Source: Flavobacteriales bacterium (GTDB taxonomy: Bacteria; Bacteroidota; Bacteroidia; Flavobacteriales_D; Crocinitomicaceae). From it: 64,000 nucleotides of DNA. The stretch covers positions 1 through 64,000 of the forward strand of contig VEQH01000002.1 of NCBI GenBank assembly GCA_018883325.1, written 5' to 3'. The notes under the pieces are model-generated. The model saw nothing but the letters and a program-made list of their open reading frames with translations, searched no databases and was not told the DNA's origin. How positions within the stretch are numbered: position 1 is the first letter of the stretch; each line of letters starts with the position of its first letter. Shown piece after piece: positions 36,276-46,729 of this stretch. Both the position numbers and the translations under genes were made by a program.

Positions 36276-37277
36276 ATGGCTTCAGATAATTTTGTTGACT
36301 ACGTAAAAATCCATTGTACATCAGGTAATGGCGGTGGAGGTTCTACGCATTTTCGACGTGAAAAATACATCCCAAAAGGTGGACCTGATGGTGGTGATGG
36401 CGGAAGAGGAGGACATGTGATTTTGCGTGGCAATAAACAACTTTGGACCTTATTACACTTAAAATTTAAAAAACACATCAAAGCTGGACATGGCGCTCAT
36501 GGCGCTGGAAATCTTAAAACAGGTTCTCAAGGTGAAGATGTGTACATCGACGTTCCTCTAGGTACTATCGCAAAGGATGGTGAGACTGGAGAAATCTTGT
36601 TTGAAATCACAGAGGACGGTGAAGAGTTTATCATTCAACGTGGCGGAATGGGTGGAATGGGAAATAACTTCTTCAAATCACCAACCAATCAAACCCCTCG
36701 CTATGCACAGCCTGGTGAAGAAGGTTTGGAAGGATGGAAGATTTTAGAAATGAAAATCCTTGCGGACGTTGGTTTAGTTGGATTTCCAAATGCTGGAAAA
36801 AGCACTTTACTTTCGGTTATCACCGCTGCAAAACCAGAAATTGGCGATTATCCGTTTACTACCTTGCGTCCAAATTTAGGAATCGTTTCCTACCGCGACC
36901 ACCGATCGTTTGTAATGGCTGATATCCCAGGTATTATCGAAGGTGCACATGCGGGTAAAGGTTTAGGTTTACGCTTTTTACGTCACATCGAACGAAATTC
37001 ATTGTTGTTATTCATGATTCCTGCGGATAGTGACGACATCAAGAAAGAATACAACATTTTGTTGAACGAGTTGAAACAATACAATCCTGAATTATTGCAC
37101 AAAGAACGCTTGCTTGCAATAACAAAATCAGATATGTTGGATGAAGAATTGATGAAAGCTTTGAAAAAAGAATTACCTAAAATTCCTGCTGTTTTTATCT
37201 CTTCTGTTGCACAACAAGGTTTGGTTGAGTTAAAGGATTTAATCTGGAAACATCTTAATGCTGATGAACAAGCTTGA
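36276..37277 (+). CDS. obgE: Obg-family GTPase
   Basis: The 333-residue protein starts with the Gly-rich Obg fold ([20 protein letters not shown]), then the G domain with G1 [12 protein letters not shown]3 [16 protein letters not shown] and the NKxD-like TKSD. It lacks the C-terminal OCT domain. It associates with the 50S subunit and is essential in most bacteria. The 3' end overlaps the next gene. Confidence 0.96.
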   Translation: MASDNFVDYVKIHCTSGNGGGGSTHFRREKYIPKGGPDGGDGGRGGHVILRGNKQLWTLLHLKFKKHIKAGHGAHGAGNLKTGSQGEDVYIDVPLGTIAKDGETGEILFEITEDGEEFIIQRGGMGGMGNNFFKSPTNQTPRYAQPGEEGLEGWKILEMKILADVGLVGFPNAGKSTLLSVITAAKPEIGDYPFTTLRPNLGIVSYRDHRSFVMADIPGIIEGAHAGKGLGLRFLRHIERNSLLLFMIPADSDDIKKEYNILLNELKQYNPELLHKERLLAITKSDMLDEELMKALKKELPKIPAVFISSVAQQGLVELKDLIWKHLNADEQA

Positions 37278-37854
37278 GTCGATTGACCGAGCTATAGTTC
37301 TTTTTATTAACGGTTTACACACTCCGTTACTTGATGAAATTATGTGGTTTATTTCTGGAAAATTCAGCTTGCTCCCACTCTATCTCTTGCTACTTTTTTT
37401 ATTAAAAAGAGCCTATTCATGGAAAGAATTTGGAATCATTCTCGCGGGCTTGCTAGTTGTTATTTTAATAACTGATCAAACTTCCGTTCATTTATTCAAG
37501 AATTTATTTGAACGTTATCGTCCGTCCCACAATGAGCACATCAAAGATTTATTACATTTTTACGAAATAAAACCCGGCGAATTCTACACCGGAGGAAAAT
37601 ATGGATTTGTTTCTTCACATTCTGCTAACTTTTTTGGGCTTTTAAGCTTTATTTACCCTTTTTTCAAAAAAGAAAAACCAATCATTTTCAGTATCTTACT
37701 CGTGTTAGGAATACTTGTATGTGTAAGCAGAATGTACCTTGGCGTTCACTACTTTTCAGATGTTACTGTCGGCGCTTCACTCGGTATTTTGATTGGTTAT
37801 TTAATCCGAAACCTTGTTAAAATAACCCTAAGGAAAAACAACAATTTGATTTAA
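37258..37854 (+). CDS. PAP2-family membrane phosphatase
   Basis: The 198-residue protein has five or six membrane helices and the three-part phosphatase signature: [21 protein letters not shown] and [12 protein letters not shown]. It likely dephosphorylates undecaprenyl pyrophosphate or a phospholipid at the outer face of the inner membrane. It starts 20 bp inside the obg gene (alternatively ATG 37264), indicating translational coupling. Confidence 0.92.
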   Translation: MLMNKLESIDRAIVLFINGLHTPLLDEIMWFISGKFSLLPLYLLLLFLLKRAYSWKEFGIILAGLLVVILITDQTSVHLFKNLFERYRPSHNEHIKDLLHFYEIKPGEFYTGGKYGFVSSHSANFFGLLSFIYPFFKKEKPIIFSILLVLGILVCVSRMYLGVHYFSDVTVGASLGILIGYLIRNLVKITLRKNNNLI

Positions 37855-37962
37855 AATTCAAGAATAGAAAAGACAATTTACCTAAATTCCTTAATCTTAT
37901 AAATATAATAAAGAACATTCTTTTCATCTCATTTGTCCATAAAATACAAAAATTCCAATTCA

Positions 37963-39708
37963 ATGAAAATACTTTTAAATTATCTTTCCAGATATAAAAT
38001 GCTGGTTTTCTTAGCGCTTGTTCTTGCAAGTATCAATCAGGTTTTTTCTTTATTGGATCCATATATTTTTGGTAAAATTCTAGACGGTTTTGCTTCACAT
38101 CCAAAAGATTACACTGAATCTCAGTTTGTCAAAGGTGTTTTATTGTTAATCGGAGCGGCGATGGGCGTTGCAATGGTCAGCCGAATTGCGAAAGCTTTTC
38201 AAGATTACTTTATTAACTTGATTATTCAAAAATTAGGAGCTGATATTTACACCGATGGTTTGAAACACACTTTGCAAGTTGCTTACAATGAATTTGAAGA
38301 TCAAAGAAGTGGGGAGACATTGAATATTCTTCAAAAAGTGCGCACAGACTCGGAACGCTTCATAATGAGTTTCATCAACGTTTTATTTGTTTCAATCGTT
38401 GGTATTATTTTCGTGATGGTCTATGCTTTTACCGTTCAACCGGGTTTGATTTTATTGTATTTACTTTCAGCAGCTGGTTTGAGTTTCTTTATTAGCTTTC
38501 TTTCCAAGCGCATCAAAAAAGTGCAAACAACAATTATGAGCGAAACCAAACAGTTAGCAGGAAGCACCACTGAAAGTTTGCGCAATATTGAGTTAATTAA
38601 AAGTTTGGGATTAACGCAACAAGAAACGGCACGACTGAATGATCGCACACGAAAAATCCTAGTGCTTGAGCTTAAAAAAGTGCGACAAATACGAAGTATC
38701 AGTTTCATTCAAGGAACAACAGTGAATCTTTTGCGTCAGTCGATTATGTTTGTTTTGTTGTATTTACTTTTTAAAGGAAATTTGACACTCGGACAAATTA
38801 TGACTTTACAATTCTATTCCTTTTTCATCTTTGGACCATTGCAAGAAGTTGGAAATGTGATTATTGCTTATCGTGAGGCAGAAGCATCCTTGAATAATTT
38901 TGAAAAAATCATCAACACGCCAATTGAGCTTAAACCTAAAAATCCAGTTCCTTTAAATGCAATTCAAAAATTAGCTTTTGAAAATGTTACTTTTCGCCAC
39001 AAATCAGCAAATTACGACGCTTTAAGTAATATTTCCTTTGAAGCTCAAAATGGAGAAACAATTGCATTCGTTGGGCCAAGCGGTTCTGGGAAAAGCACTT
39101 TAGTGAAGTTACTCGTTGGTTTGTACGCGACGCCTACTGGTACGATTTTATACAATGATATCGATTCAAATTCAATTGATAAAGATGAATTACAGCAACA
39201 ATTGGGATTTGTGACACAAGACACACAACTCTTCGCAGGAACAATTCGCGAGAATTTACTCTTCACCAAACCAGACGCGACGGAGGAACAATTGAATTTT
39301 GCATTAAATCAAGCTGCTTGTGAAAGTTTAATTGCTAGAAGCGAATTTGGAATCGATACTGTTATCGGTGAGGGAGGAATGAAACTTTCGGGTGGAGAAA
39401 AGCAACGATTATCCATTGCTCGCGCCTTGTTGCGAACACCGAAATTATTGGTTTTTGATGAAGCTACCTCAGCATTAGATTCAATTACAGAAGAAGCTAT
39501 TTCAAATACAATTCGCTCTATTGGCAATCAAAAAGAACACATTACTGTTCTGATTGCGCACCGTTTATCGACAATAATGCATGCCGACAAAATCTTTGTA
39601 TTGGAAAAAGGTGTCATTGTTGAAACTGGAAAACACAGCGAATTATTAGCTGAAAAAGGATTGTACTACGCGATGTGGCGTCAGCAAATCGGAGAAAGAA
39701 GAGATTAA
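37963..39708 (+). CDS. ABC exporter, fused membrane and ATPase domains
   Basis: About 581 residues. Six membrane helices are followed by a nucleotide-binding domain with Walker A GPSGSGKSTL, signature LSGGEKQRLS and Walker B LLVFDEATSALD. It functions as a homodimeric or heterodimeric exporter of the lipid/peptide/drug type; substrate unknown. I use ATG 37963 because the ORF extension to TTG 37933 falls in non-coding sequence. Confidence 0.93.
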   Translation: MKILLNYLSRYKMLVFLALVLASINQVFSLLDPYIFGKILDGFASHPKDYTESQFVKGVLLLIGAAMGVAMVSRIAKAFQDYFINLIIQKLGADIYTDGLKHTLQVAYNEFEDQRSGETLNILQKVRTDSERFIMSFINVLFVSIVGIIFVMVYAFTVQPGLILLYLLSAAGLSFFISFLSKRIKKVQTTIMSETKQLAGSTTESLRNIELIKSLGLTQQETARLNDRTRKILVLELKKVRQIRSISFIQGTTVNLLRQSIMFVLLYLLFKGNLTLGQIMTLQFYSFFIFGPLQEVGNVIIAYREAEASLNNFEKIINTPIELKPKNPVPLNAIQKLAFENVTFRHKSANYDALSNISFEAQNGETIAFVGPSGSGKSTLVKLLVGLYATPTGTILYNDIDSNSIDKDELQQQLGFVTQDTQLFAGTIRENLLFTKPDATEEQLNFALNQAACESLIARSEFGIDTVIGEGGMKLSGGEKQRLSIARALLRTPKLLVFDEATSALDSITEEAISNTIRSIGNQKEHITVLIAHRLSTIMHADKIFVLEKGVIVETGKHSELLAEKGLYYAMWRQQIGERRD

Positions 39709-39741
39709 TATTTCTTTAAAATCAGCCTGTTTTTTTTGACA

Positions 39742-40734
39742 TTAAGCCATTTTCTTCACCAAATCAATCAAACGATTTGAATAACCTGCTTCATTGTCGT
39801 ACCATCCTGAAACTTTAATCAATTTACCCAATACGATTGTCAATTGTGCATCAAACAAACAACTAAAAGAACTTCCTAAGATGTCAACAGAAACAATTGG
39901 ATCTTCTGTGTAACCTAAAATTCCCTTCAAATTTGTCTCAGAAGCCTTTTTGAAAGCAGCGTTTATCTCTTCAACAGTTATTTCTTGCTCTGTAAATAAT
40001 GTCAACTCTGTCATCGAACCATCAGCAACAGGCACACGAACGCTTCCGCCTGTTAGTTTTCCTTTATATTCGGGAAAGATTTTGATAACCGCTTTAGCCG
40101 CACCAGTTGAGGTGGGAACGATGGAATTAGCTGCCGCACGAGCTCTTCTTAAATCTTTATGTGGTGCATCGTGTAAACGTTGATCGGAAGTATAACTATG
40201 AACTGTTGAAATATAGGCGTAATCAATTTTCAACAAAGAGCGCAAAACAGCAATCATCGGAGCAACATTGTTCGTTGTACAAGATGCATTTGAAATAATT
40301 GAATCATTTCCATTTAAAACTTCATCGTTTACACCAAGTACGATTGCAGGAATATCAGCGTCGGTTGCAGGTGCTGAAATAACAACTTTTTTTGCGCCTC
40401 CAGCCAAATGTTTAGAAGCTGCTTCTCTGGTTAAAAATAATCCTGAAGATTCAATAACGATGTCGATATTATTTTCACCCCATGCAATTAATTCAGGATT
40501 TTTCTCGTGCGAAAAAACTAATTTCTTTCCATTATCAAAAGTTACTACGTCGCCATCAATGGTGAAATCAAGAGGAAATGTACGATGAACACTGTCATAT
40601 TTCAATAAATGCATGAGCGTTTTCGTATCAGCCGGATCGTTAATCATTGTAATATTCACAGCATTATCCAATAAAGCCAAACGTGTAAAATAACGACCAA
40701 TTCTTCCAAAACCATTCACTCCTACATTTTTCAT
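39742..40734 (-). CDS. gap: Glyceraldehyde-3-phosphate dehydrogenase
   Basis: About 330 residues: NAD fold GVNGFGRIGRYFTR at the start, catalytic SNASCTTNNVAP with the active Cys, and the C-terminal WYDNEAGYSNRLIDL. The start is MKNVGVNGF at 40734; the ORF extension has no counterpart in the family. Glycolytic/gluconeogenic enzyme. It is convergent with the ABC exporter with a 33-bp gap. Confidence 0.95.
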   Translation of the reverse strand: MKNVGVNGFGRIGRYFTRLALLDNAVNITMINDPADTKTLMHLLKYDSVHRTFPLDFTIDGDVVTFDNGKKLVFSHEKNPELIAWGENNIDIVIESSGLFLTREAASKHLAGGAKKVVISAPATDADIPAIVLGVNDEVLNGNDSIISNASCTTNNVAPMIAVLRSLLKIDYAYISTVHSYTSDQRLHDAPHKDLRRARAAANSIVPTSTGAAKAVIKIFPEYKGKLTGGSVRVPVADGSMTELTLFTEQEITVEEINAAFKKASETNLKGILGYTEDPIVSVDILGSSFSCLFDAQLTIVLGKLIKVSGWYDNEAGYSNRLIDLVKKMA

Positions 40735-40825
40735 AATCTCAAGTTTAAAGCACAAATGTAAATAACAATAAGAATTAGAATAAGTTTAGTGTCTTTAGTA
40801 ATCATAATTTATTCTAATTATTTGC

Positions 40826-40854
40826 AAAAAAAAAGCACCCATTAAAGGTGCTTT
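40826..40854 (-). terminator. Intrinsic terminator of panD
   Basis: On the minus strand AAAGCACC/GGTGCTTT followed by a run of about nine T, just after the panD stop. Confidence 0.9.
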
Positions 40855-40876
40855 CGTAAGTTTTATGAATTAGAGC

Positions 40877-41242
40877 TTATAAATACTCTTCAATTGATTG
40901 CACTTGATTGTTTCCATCGGTAAAAACAACGATAGGAACGAATGTTTCTAATTCTTCATCATTTAAAGAACAGAAAGTTAGAATATGAACTGTGTCACCT
41001 TCACTTGCATGAAGTGCTGCGCCACCATTCATACAAACCATTCCAGAACCTCTTTCTCCTGGCAGAACATAAGTCATAATTCTTGAACCATTTGAAGCAT
41101 TATTTACATAAACTTGCTCGTATTTTTTGAGATTTGCAGCTTCCATTAAAGCTACATCAATTGTAATAGAACCTTTGTATTCAACATTAGCTTCGGTTAC
41201 GCGTACTGTATGAATTTTTGATTTTAAAATTGTATATTCCAT
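40877..41242 (-). CDS. panD: Aspartate 1-decarboxylase
   Basis: The 121-residue pro-enzyme self-cleaves at the Gly-Ser bond in VEYKGSITIDVALME to form the pyruvoyl cofactor. It makes beta-alanine for pantothenate and coenzyme A. The N-terminal MEYTILKSKIHTVRVTEA and the length are typical. Own terminator downstream. Confidence 0.95.
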   Translation of the reverse strand: MEYTILKSKIHTVRVTEANVEYKGSITIDVALMEAANLKKYEQVYVNNASNGSRIMTYVLPGERGSGMVCMNGGAALHASEGDTVHILTFCSLNDEELETFVPIVVFTDGNNQVQSIEEYL

Positions 41243-41290
41243 TTTGTTAATTTGTTGCGAAATTAATAATTAAAATGTTAATCCAAGAAA

Positions 41291-42316
41291 CTAAGATTTA
41301 ACACTAAAAAAATCCGTTACAAAAGGGTGATCTAACCAACCTTTATCGAATTGTGCAGCCACCGTACCGCAACCAGCATTGATTTCTAAAATTAATGGTT
41401 TTTGATCCGTTAATGCAATGTCAAAAGCTATTAAAGGAAGTTCTGAATATACATCACATGTTTTTTCCACTAAATCCAAAACCTCACTCCAAAGAGGCAT
41501 TTGAAACCCAAAAATCTCTATTCCTGAAATTGGATTTTTATCTAAAATCTCACCCGTTCTGTCCAATCCTTTAGTGGAAATTTTACCTGTTTTTAGGTCA
41601 ATGGAAGCACTGTAAGAACCACCATTAACCATGTGATCTGTGATTTTTCCTCCATTCATTTGAATTGATGCAGCAACAGGGAATTTTTCCTCTTTCGATT
41701 TATTGTAAATAACGTATCTTATTGTGCCACAAAAATCTGAACCTTGTAACTCAATAATTTCCTTGTGGTTATAAACGAAAGCTTGATAAATATGATTATC
41801 TAAAATTGAATCGTTAGGAGCTAACAAATGAATACCTACTCCACCGTTAGAAAATCGAGGTTTTACAAGAATTCGTTCTGATGCTGATAACTTTAATAAA
41901 TCATCAAAAGACTTGTTTTCGATAAGAATACTTTTGTTTTCGCCAGTTACTAAAAAGATTTCGGGTATTGCAATACCAGCCTTGAGCATCCTTTCGTACA
42001 TTTTGTGTTTATCGTAGGTAATTTCTTTACGTTCTAATTTTATCTTCTCGTAAATTCCATGGGTGATACTCCTCGGAATTACCTTCATTAATTCTTCGTG
42101 CGAAATACCTGAAAACAGATTGACTACTTTGGTGTAAAATGCTGAATGAAACAGTATAGTTTTAGTATTTACTTTTATTCCATTTTGCTTCAATAACTTG
42201 TAGTAAAATCGATTGTATTTTATTAACTCGTTAATGGTTTTTAGTAAACCAATTTTGTTAACACGTTTGTTAATACTTTTGAAATATCCTGGGATTTTTT
42301 TTACTTTTTTAAGCAT
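41291..42316 (-). CDS. Sugar-transfer-associated ATP-grasp protein
   Basis: The 341-residue protein has an ATP-grasp fold, recognised by RILVKPRFSNGGVGIHLL and the Mg-binding LILEINAGCGTVAAQFDKGW. The family sits in polysaccharide clusters and probably ligates an acid or amino acid to a sugar or lipid carrier. It is divergent from the sugar transferase gene, with a 119-bp shared promoter region. Confidence 0.85.
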   Translation of the reverse strand: MLKKVKKIPGYFKSINKRVNKIGLLKTINELIKYNRFYYKLLKQNGIKVNTKTILFHSAFYTKVVNLFSGISHEELMKVIPRSITHGIYEKIKLERKEITYDKHKMYERMLKAGIAIPEIFLVTGENKSILIENKSFDDLLKLSASERILVKPRFSNGGVGIHLLAPNDSILDNHIYQAFVYNHKEIIELQGSDFCGTIRYVIYNKSKEEKFPVAASIQMNGGKITDHMVNGGSYSASIDLKTGKISTKGLDRTGEILDKNPISGIEIFGFQMPLWSEVLDLVEKTCDVYSELPLIAFDIALTDQKPLILEINAGCGTVAAQFDKGWLDHPFVTDFFSVKS

Positions 42317-42394
42317 GATAGTTTTAGGTGAATAGGCTAGATTTTCTGTAGAACAAGTGCGTTTGACAAATTACAATTTTGCAACAAAAATAAC

Positions 42395-42402
42395 TACATT
42401 TG
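42395..42402 (+). promoter_or_regulatory. -7 element of the polysaccharide operon
   Basis: TACATTTG lies 33 bp before the sugar transferase ATG. No TTTG at the right distance is seen upstream. Confidence 0.5.
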
Positions 42403-42435
42403 CGTTTCAAATTACAATTAACTACTACACATACA

Positions 42436-43500
42436 ATGTTTGCATCGCAATCTGAACTTACAAAGCATAAAATTAACCCGCACGAAGACGAGATAGAGGA
42501 AATAAAAAATATATTGAAAAATAGTTTGAATGCTGATTTTCAAAATAATCCTACTCCTGAAAATGCAAAAAAAATAATCCTTAATTCATTAGAAGGAAGT
42601 AAATTTTCATTCCAAATAGATGATGGTTTTCTTCAAAATCAAAAGCACTTAAATGCCCACTTGAACCGTATTAATCAATCATTAAAAAATAAAAATAGTG
42701 ATTATTACATAGGAATAGTTGAGACACTTGATGATTGGAAAAAGAAAAAAATCATTTTAAAAAAACCAATTATTGGTAAAATAGTACGATTCCTTTATTT
42801 TGTTTGTTACCGAATTTTACCGAAATTAAAATGGTACCAATTTTTAACTTTTAATAAATCAAAACGTTTATTGTCAAAGGCTGAAATCTTAGGTCGATTT
42901 GTTTATAATGGATTTGAAATTTGCGACTTTTTTCCTATAAAATCAAACTATCATGTTTTTATTTTAAAAAGAAAAGGAGAACCACTGAAACAATCCACAA
43001 GTGAAGGCGTAATACTAAAGATTAAACGTATCGGTAAAAACGGAAAACTTTTCACAGTGTACAAACTAAGAACCATGCATCCTTATTCAGAATATCTTCA
43101 TGAATACATGATTAATACACATGGTTTCAATGAAAAGGGCAAAATAAAAAATGATTTTAGAGCTGCAAAATGGGCAAAAATATTCCGTAAATATTGGCTT
43201 GATGAACTTCCTCAATTATTGAATTTATTAAAATTTCAAATGAAACTTGTTGGAATCAGACCCGTAAGTCAGAGTTACTTTAACTCTTTACCAAAAGAAA
43301 TTCAAGAGAAAAGAATTCACCACAAACCTGGCTGTATTCCACCATACGTTGCCCATGATTTTGGAACCTCCAAAGAAAGTGTACTTGAAGCAGAATTGGT
43401 TTATATGGACGAGAAATTAAAAAATCCATACACAACAGATATAAAGTACTTTTTTGTTGCTATTTTTAAAATTGTTTTCAAAGGAAAACGTTCTTCTTAA
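42436..43500 (+). CDS. Polyprenyl-phosphate sugar transferase
   Basis: About 354 residues starting at MFASQSELTKHK (ATG 42436; the TTG at 42400 falls in the promoter). The C-terminal half has the bacterial sugar transferase signature: TVYKLRTMHPYSEYL, KYWLDELPQLLNLLKFQMKL and GIRPVSQSYFN. It starts repeat-unit assembly by loading the first sugar-phosphate on undecaprenyl phosphate. The long N-terminal region is unlike WcaJ and carries one helix (IVRFLYFVCYRILP). First gene of the sugar transferase-wza-wzc operon. Confidence 0.88.
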   Translation: MFASQSELTKHKINPHEDEIEEIKNILKNSLNADFQNNPTPENAKKIILNSLEGSKFSFQIDDGFLQNQKHLNAHLNRINQSLKNKNSDYYIGIVETLDDWKKKKIILKKPIIGKIVRFLYFVCYRILPKLKWYQFLTFNKSKRLLSKAEILGRFVYNGFEICDFFPIKSNYHVFILKRKGEPLKQSTSEGVILKIKRIGKNGKLFTVYKLRTMHPYSEYLHEYMINTHGFNEKGKIKNDFRAAKWAKIFRKYWLDELPQLLNLLKFQMKLVGIRPVSQSYFNSLPKEIQEKRIHHKPGCIPPYVAHDFGTSKESVLEAELVYMDEKLKNPYTTDIKYFFVAIFKIVFKGKRSS

Positions 43501-43511
43501 CAACCCATTTA

Positions 43512-44288
43512 ATGAATTATAATTTTTTAAAACTCTTTTTTGTTTCTATTTTGATAGCAAGTTTATTTTCATGTAAGACTGCTGAAAAAACACTTTATTT
43601 CCAAGGTGAATTATCCCAACAAAATCTTCAATTACACGAAAAATACACACCCACAATTCGAATAAATGATTTACTTGAAATCAAACTAACAGCATCTAAT
43701 GAAGAGGCTGTCAAGATGTTAACCCCTGAAATACCGAATGCACGTTCAACAATTACTTATTCTTCTGGAGGTGTTGCAAAAGGAGGTTTTTTGGTAAATA
43801 GTCAAGGAGAAATCGAACTTCCTTTTATTGGGAAATTCCTTGTAGCAAATAAAGGTAGAGAGGAAGTAGAAAATGAAATTGAAAAAAAACTGAGTGAATA
43901 CATTCAAAATCCAATTGTTCAAATTCAAATTATAAACTTTAAAGTGACAATTTTGGGTGATGTTAAAGTGCCTGGTACATACAATGTTCCAAATGAAAAA
44001 ATGACAATCATGGAATTAGTTGGAATTGCAGGAGATTTGAATATTTCTGGAAAAAGAAAAGAAGTTAAACTCTTACGTGAAGAGAATGGAATTTTAAAAG
44101 AATACAATTTAGACTTAACACAAAAAAGCATTTTCAATCAAAACACTTATTTTCTTCAACAAAATGACATTGTCTATGTAAAACCAAATAGAGCAAAAAT
44201 GAGTAACGCCAACGTTAGTCAAATATTCCTGCCAATAATTTCTACTGTTTCAATCTTACTCAGTGCAATAAGTATACTATCAAAATAA
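43512..44288 (+). CDS. Polysaccharide export lipoprotein, Wza-like
   Basis: The 258-residue lipoprotein (signal ASLFSC, Cys about residue 21) has a Poly_export domain (YTPTIRINDLLEIKLTASNE, then LPFIGKFLVA) and an SLBB domain (VTILGDVKVPGTYNVPN), with a C-terminal membrane helix (FLPIISTVSILLSAISIL). It builds the outer-membrane channel for capsule or exopolysaccharide. Its stop overlaps the wzc-like start (TAATG). Confidence 0.93.
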   Translation: MNYNFLKLFFVSILIASLFSCKTAEKTLYFQGELSQQNLQLHEKYTPTIRINDLLEIKLTASNEEAVKMLTPEIPNARSTITYSSGGVAKGGFLVNSQGEIELPFIGKFLVANKGREEVENEIEKKLSEYIQNPIVQIQIINFKVTILGDVKVPGTYNVPNEKMTIMELVGIAGDLNISGKRKEVKLLREENGILKEYNLDLTQKSIFNQNTYFLQQNDIVYVKPNRAKMSNANVSQIFLPIISTVSILLSAISILSK

Positions 44289-46729
44289 TGGAAGATAATC
44301 AACTTAGTTTTTTTGACAATGAACCAAGTCAAAAAATAAATTATAAAGAAATTGCGCTTAAATATGTCCAAAGATGGAAACTTTTTGCCATTCTAATAGG
44401 AGGTGCGCTAGTATTTTCCACTATTTATCTGAGATATAAAGTTCCTCAATTTGAGGCTTCAACAACCATTTTAATTAAAAACAATCAAAAAGGAGGTTCG
44501 GGAATGTCTGAAACTTCCGCATTTGAAGATTTATCCATTTTCGCAGATGGAAATTCAATTGAAAACGAGAAAGCTATATTAAGTTCTCGAAATTTAATGA
44601 GGAACGTAATCAACCGATTAAAACTGAGAGAGGAATATTACGCCGTAGGAAAAGTAACCGGTTTTAAAAGAAGAGAAATCTATAAACTAAGTCCTATAAA
44701 TGTAAATATTTCAAAAAGTGATTCAGCGACAACTGATGAATTTTCTTTCAGTACAGGCATTACAATTTTAAACCACCAAAACATTTCACTTCAATTGGTT
44801 AATGGAGGTAAAAAAAGAACTTATCCGCTCAATAAATGGCTGAATGTTAAGAAAGGAGTTAAAATTAAAATTTCTAAAAATGAATATTTTAATGATGATG
44901 TAATAGGTAGAAATTATGAGTATAAATTCATACCCCTTGAATCGGCCGTAAATAAATATTTAGGTAAAATCACCATTGCGCAATTAGGCGCTGGATCTAC
45001 GATTCTAACCATTAAAATGAAGGACAATTCTAAAGAAAAAGCACAGGATATTTTGGATGAATTGGTAAATCAATATAATGAAGACGCCATAAGTGACAAA
45101 AACATTATTTCCAAAAACACTTCCGACTTCATTAGTGACCGTGTTCGAGTAATTTCAAAAGAATTAGGTGATATTGAGGATTCGGCAAAGATTTTTAAAA
45201 ACAATAATGATTTAACTGATGTACAATTTGAAACAGAATCAGGAGTTTACTCCGCAAAAGACATCCGTTCAAAGTATATAGATGCGAATACGCAATTACA
45301 GCTAAGTTATATGATGCTCGATCATTTACAAACGAATAATCGACCTGATGATTTAATTCCAATCAACCTTGGACTCTCTGATAATAGAATTGAAAATATC
45401 ATTCAAGAACATAACAAATTGGTAATGGAACGCATTGAGGAATTAAAAACCACAACGCTTAAAAACCCTAGAATTATCAATCTATCAAACCGAATTAGTG
45501 AGTTTAAAATCAATATTGAAACAAGTATTAAAAACTTAATTCAAGCTAAAAAACGAATCCTCATAGAAATCGAAAAAGAAGAGGCAAGAATAGACAGAAA
45601 TCTTGCTAGAATGCCTGGTTTTGAAAAAGATTTGAGAGGAATTATTCGTCAACAAGAAATTAAGGAAGCGCTTTATATTTACCTGCTTCAGAAACGAGAA
45701 GAAGCACAGATTGCTTTAGCTGTTGGCGTTGGAAATGCGAAAATCGTTGACTCTGCCTATAGTAATGGAAGTATCGTTTCTCCTAAAAAAACGTTTATTT
45801 ACGCAGGCTCATTGGTTTTTGCATTGATGTTTGGTGTTATTATAATTTATCTTGGTGAAACACTTTATGACAAAGTAAACTCCAAACAAGATATTGAAAA
45901 ATTTAAACTTCCATTCATAGGAAATATTCCTTTAGGACAAGCTGGACAACAAATTGTTATTTCTAGAGGTAGTAAAACAGCAATTTCAGAAGCATTTAGA
46001 ACGCTCCGAACAAACGTTGATTTTATTTTAAAAAACAAAAAAGGTCCAAAATTCATCTTTGTTACATCCTCTGTTGCAAAGGAAGGAAAATCATTCACTG
46101 CTGTTAATCTATCATTATCTATTGCATTATCGAATAAAAAAGTTCTTTTAATTGGTCTTGATTTACGAGCTCCAAAATTAGAACAGTACATTGGAAAAGA
46201 TCGTTCAAAAGGAATCACAAACTTTATTATCGATGAAGAACTAACGCTTGATGATTTAATTTACACAACTGAATTAAATAAGAATGTTGATATTCTTCCT
46301 TCTGGAGATATTCCACCAAATCCTTCTGAATTAATAATGAGTGACCGAATCGATCAAATTTTCAAAGAAGTTGGTGAAAAATATGACTATATAATCGTAG
46401 ATACAGCACCCGCAGGTATTGTTACAGATACCTTTCTTTTAACAAAATACGCTGATATTTTCTTGTACATAGTTCGTGCTCATGAACTACCGAAAAAAAT
46501 GCTGAATATCCCTGCTGAGATAAATAAAGAAAAGCGTTTGCCAAATATGAATATTCTTTTAAATGGTACGCAAGCAAGTAAAGGTTATGGTTACGGTTAT
46601 GGCTATGGTTATGGCTACGGTTACGGTTACGGCTATACGCAAGGGTATTACGAAGATGATACAAACAAGCCAAAAACTTTCGTTCAACGTTTAAATCCGT
46701 TGAATTGGTTTAAGTCCAAATCCTCTTAA
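44288..46729 (+). CDS. Wzc-like chain-length/tyrosine autokinase
   Basis: The 813-residue protein joins a Wzz domain with two membrane helices (around 35 and 510) and coiled coils to a cytoplasmic BY-kinase (Walker A SSVAKEGKSFTAVNLS, Walker B YDYIIVDTAPAG). The C-terminal tail contains ten GY dipeptides in a row and then QGYYED, the Tyr cluster whose phosphorylation controls polymer length and export. The tail is encoded by a GGTTAYGG-type 6-bp repeat that may vary in length by slippage. Confidence 0.93.
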   Translation: MEDNQLSFFDNEPSQKINYKEIALKYVQRWKLFAILIGGALVFSTIYLRYKVPQFEASTTILIKNNQKGGSGMSETSAFEDLSIFADGNSIENEKAILSSRNLMRNVINRLKLREEYYAVGKVTGFKRREIYKLSPINVNISKSDSATTDEFSFSTGITILNHQNISLQLVNGGKKRTYPLNKWLNVKKGVKIKISKNEYFNDDVIGRNYEYKFIPLESAVNKYLGKITIAQLGAGSTILTIKMKDNSKEKAQDILDELVNQYNEDAISDKNIISKNTSDFISDRVRVISKELGDIEDSAKIFKNNNDLTDVQFETESGVYSAKDIRSKYIDANTQLQLSYMMLDHLQTNNRPDDLIPINLGLSDNRIENIIQEHNKLVMERIEELKTTTLKNPRIINLSNRISEFKINIETSIKNLIQAKKRILIEIEKEEARIDRNLARMPGFEKDLRGIIRQQEIKEALYIYLLQKREEAQIALAVGVGNAKIVDSAYSNGSIVSPKKTFIYAGSLVFALMFGVIIIYLGETLYDKVNSKQDIEKFKLPFIGNIPLGQAGQQIVISRGSKTAISEAFRTLRTNVDFILKNKKGPKFIFVTSSVAKEGKSFTAVNLSLSIALSNKKVLLIGLDLRAPKLEQYIGKDRSKGITNFIIDEELTLDDLIYTTELNKNVDILPSGDIPPNPSELIMSDRIDQIFKEVGEKYDYIIVDTAPAGIVTDTFLLTKYADIFLYIVRAHELPKKMLNIPAEINKEKRLPNMNILLNGTQASKGYGYGYGYGYGYGYGYGYTQGYYEDDTNKPKTFVQRLNPLNWFKSKSS

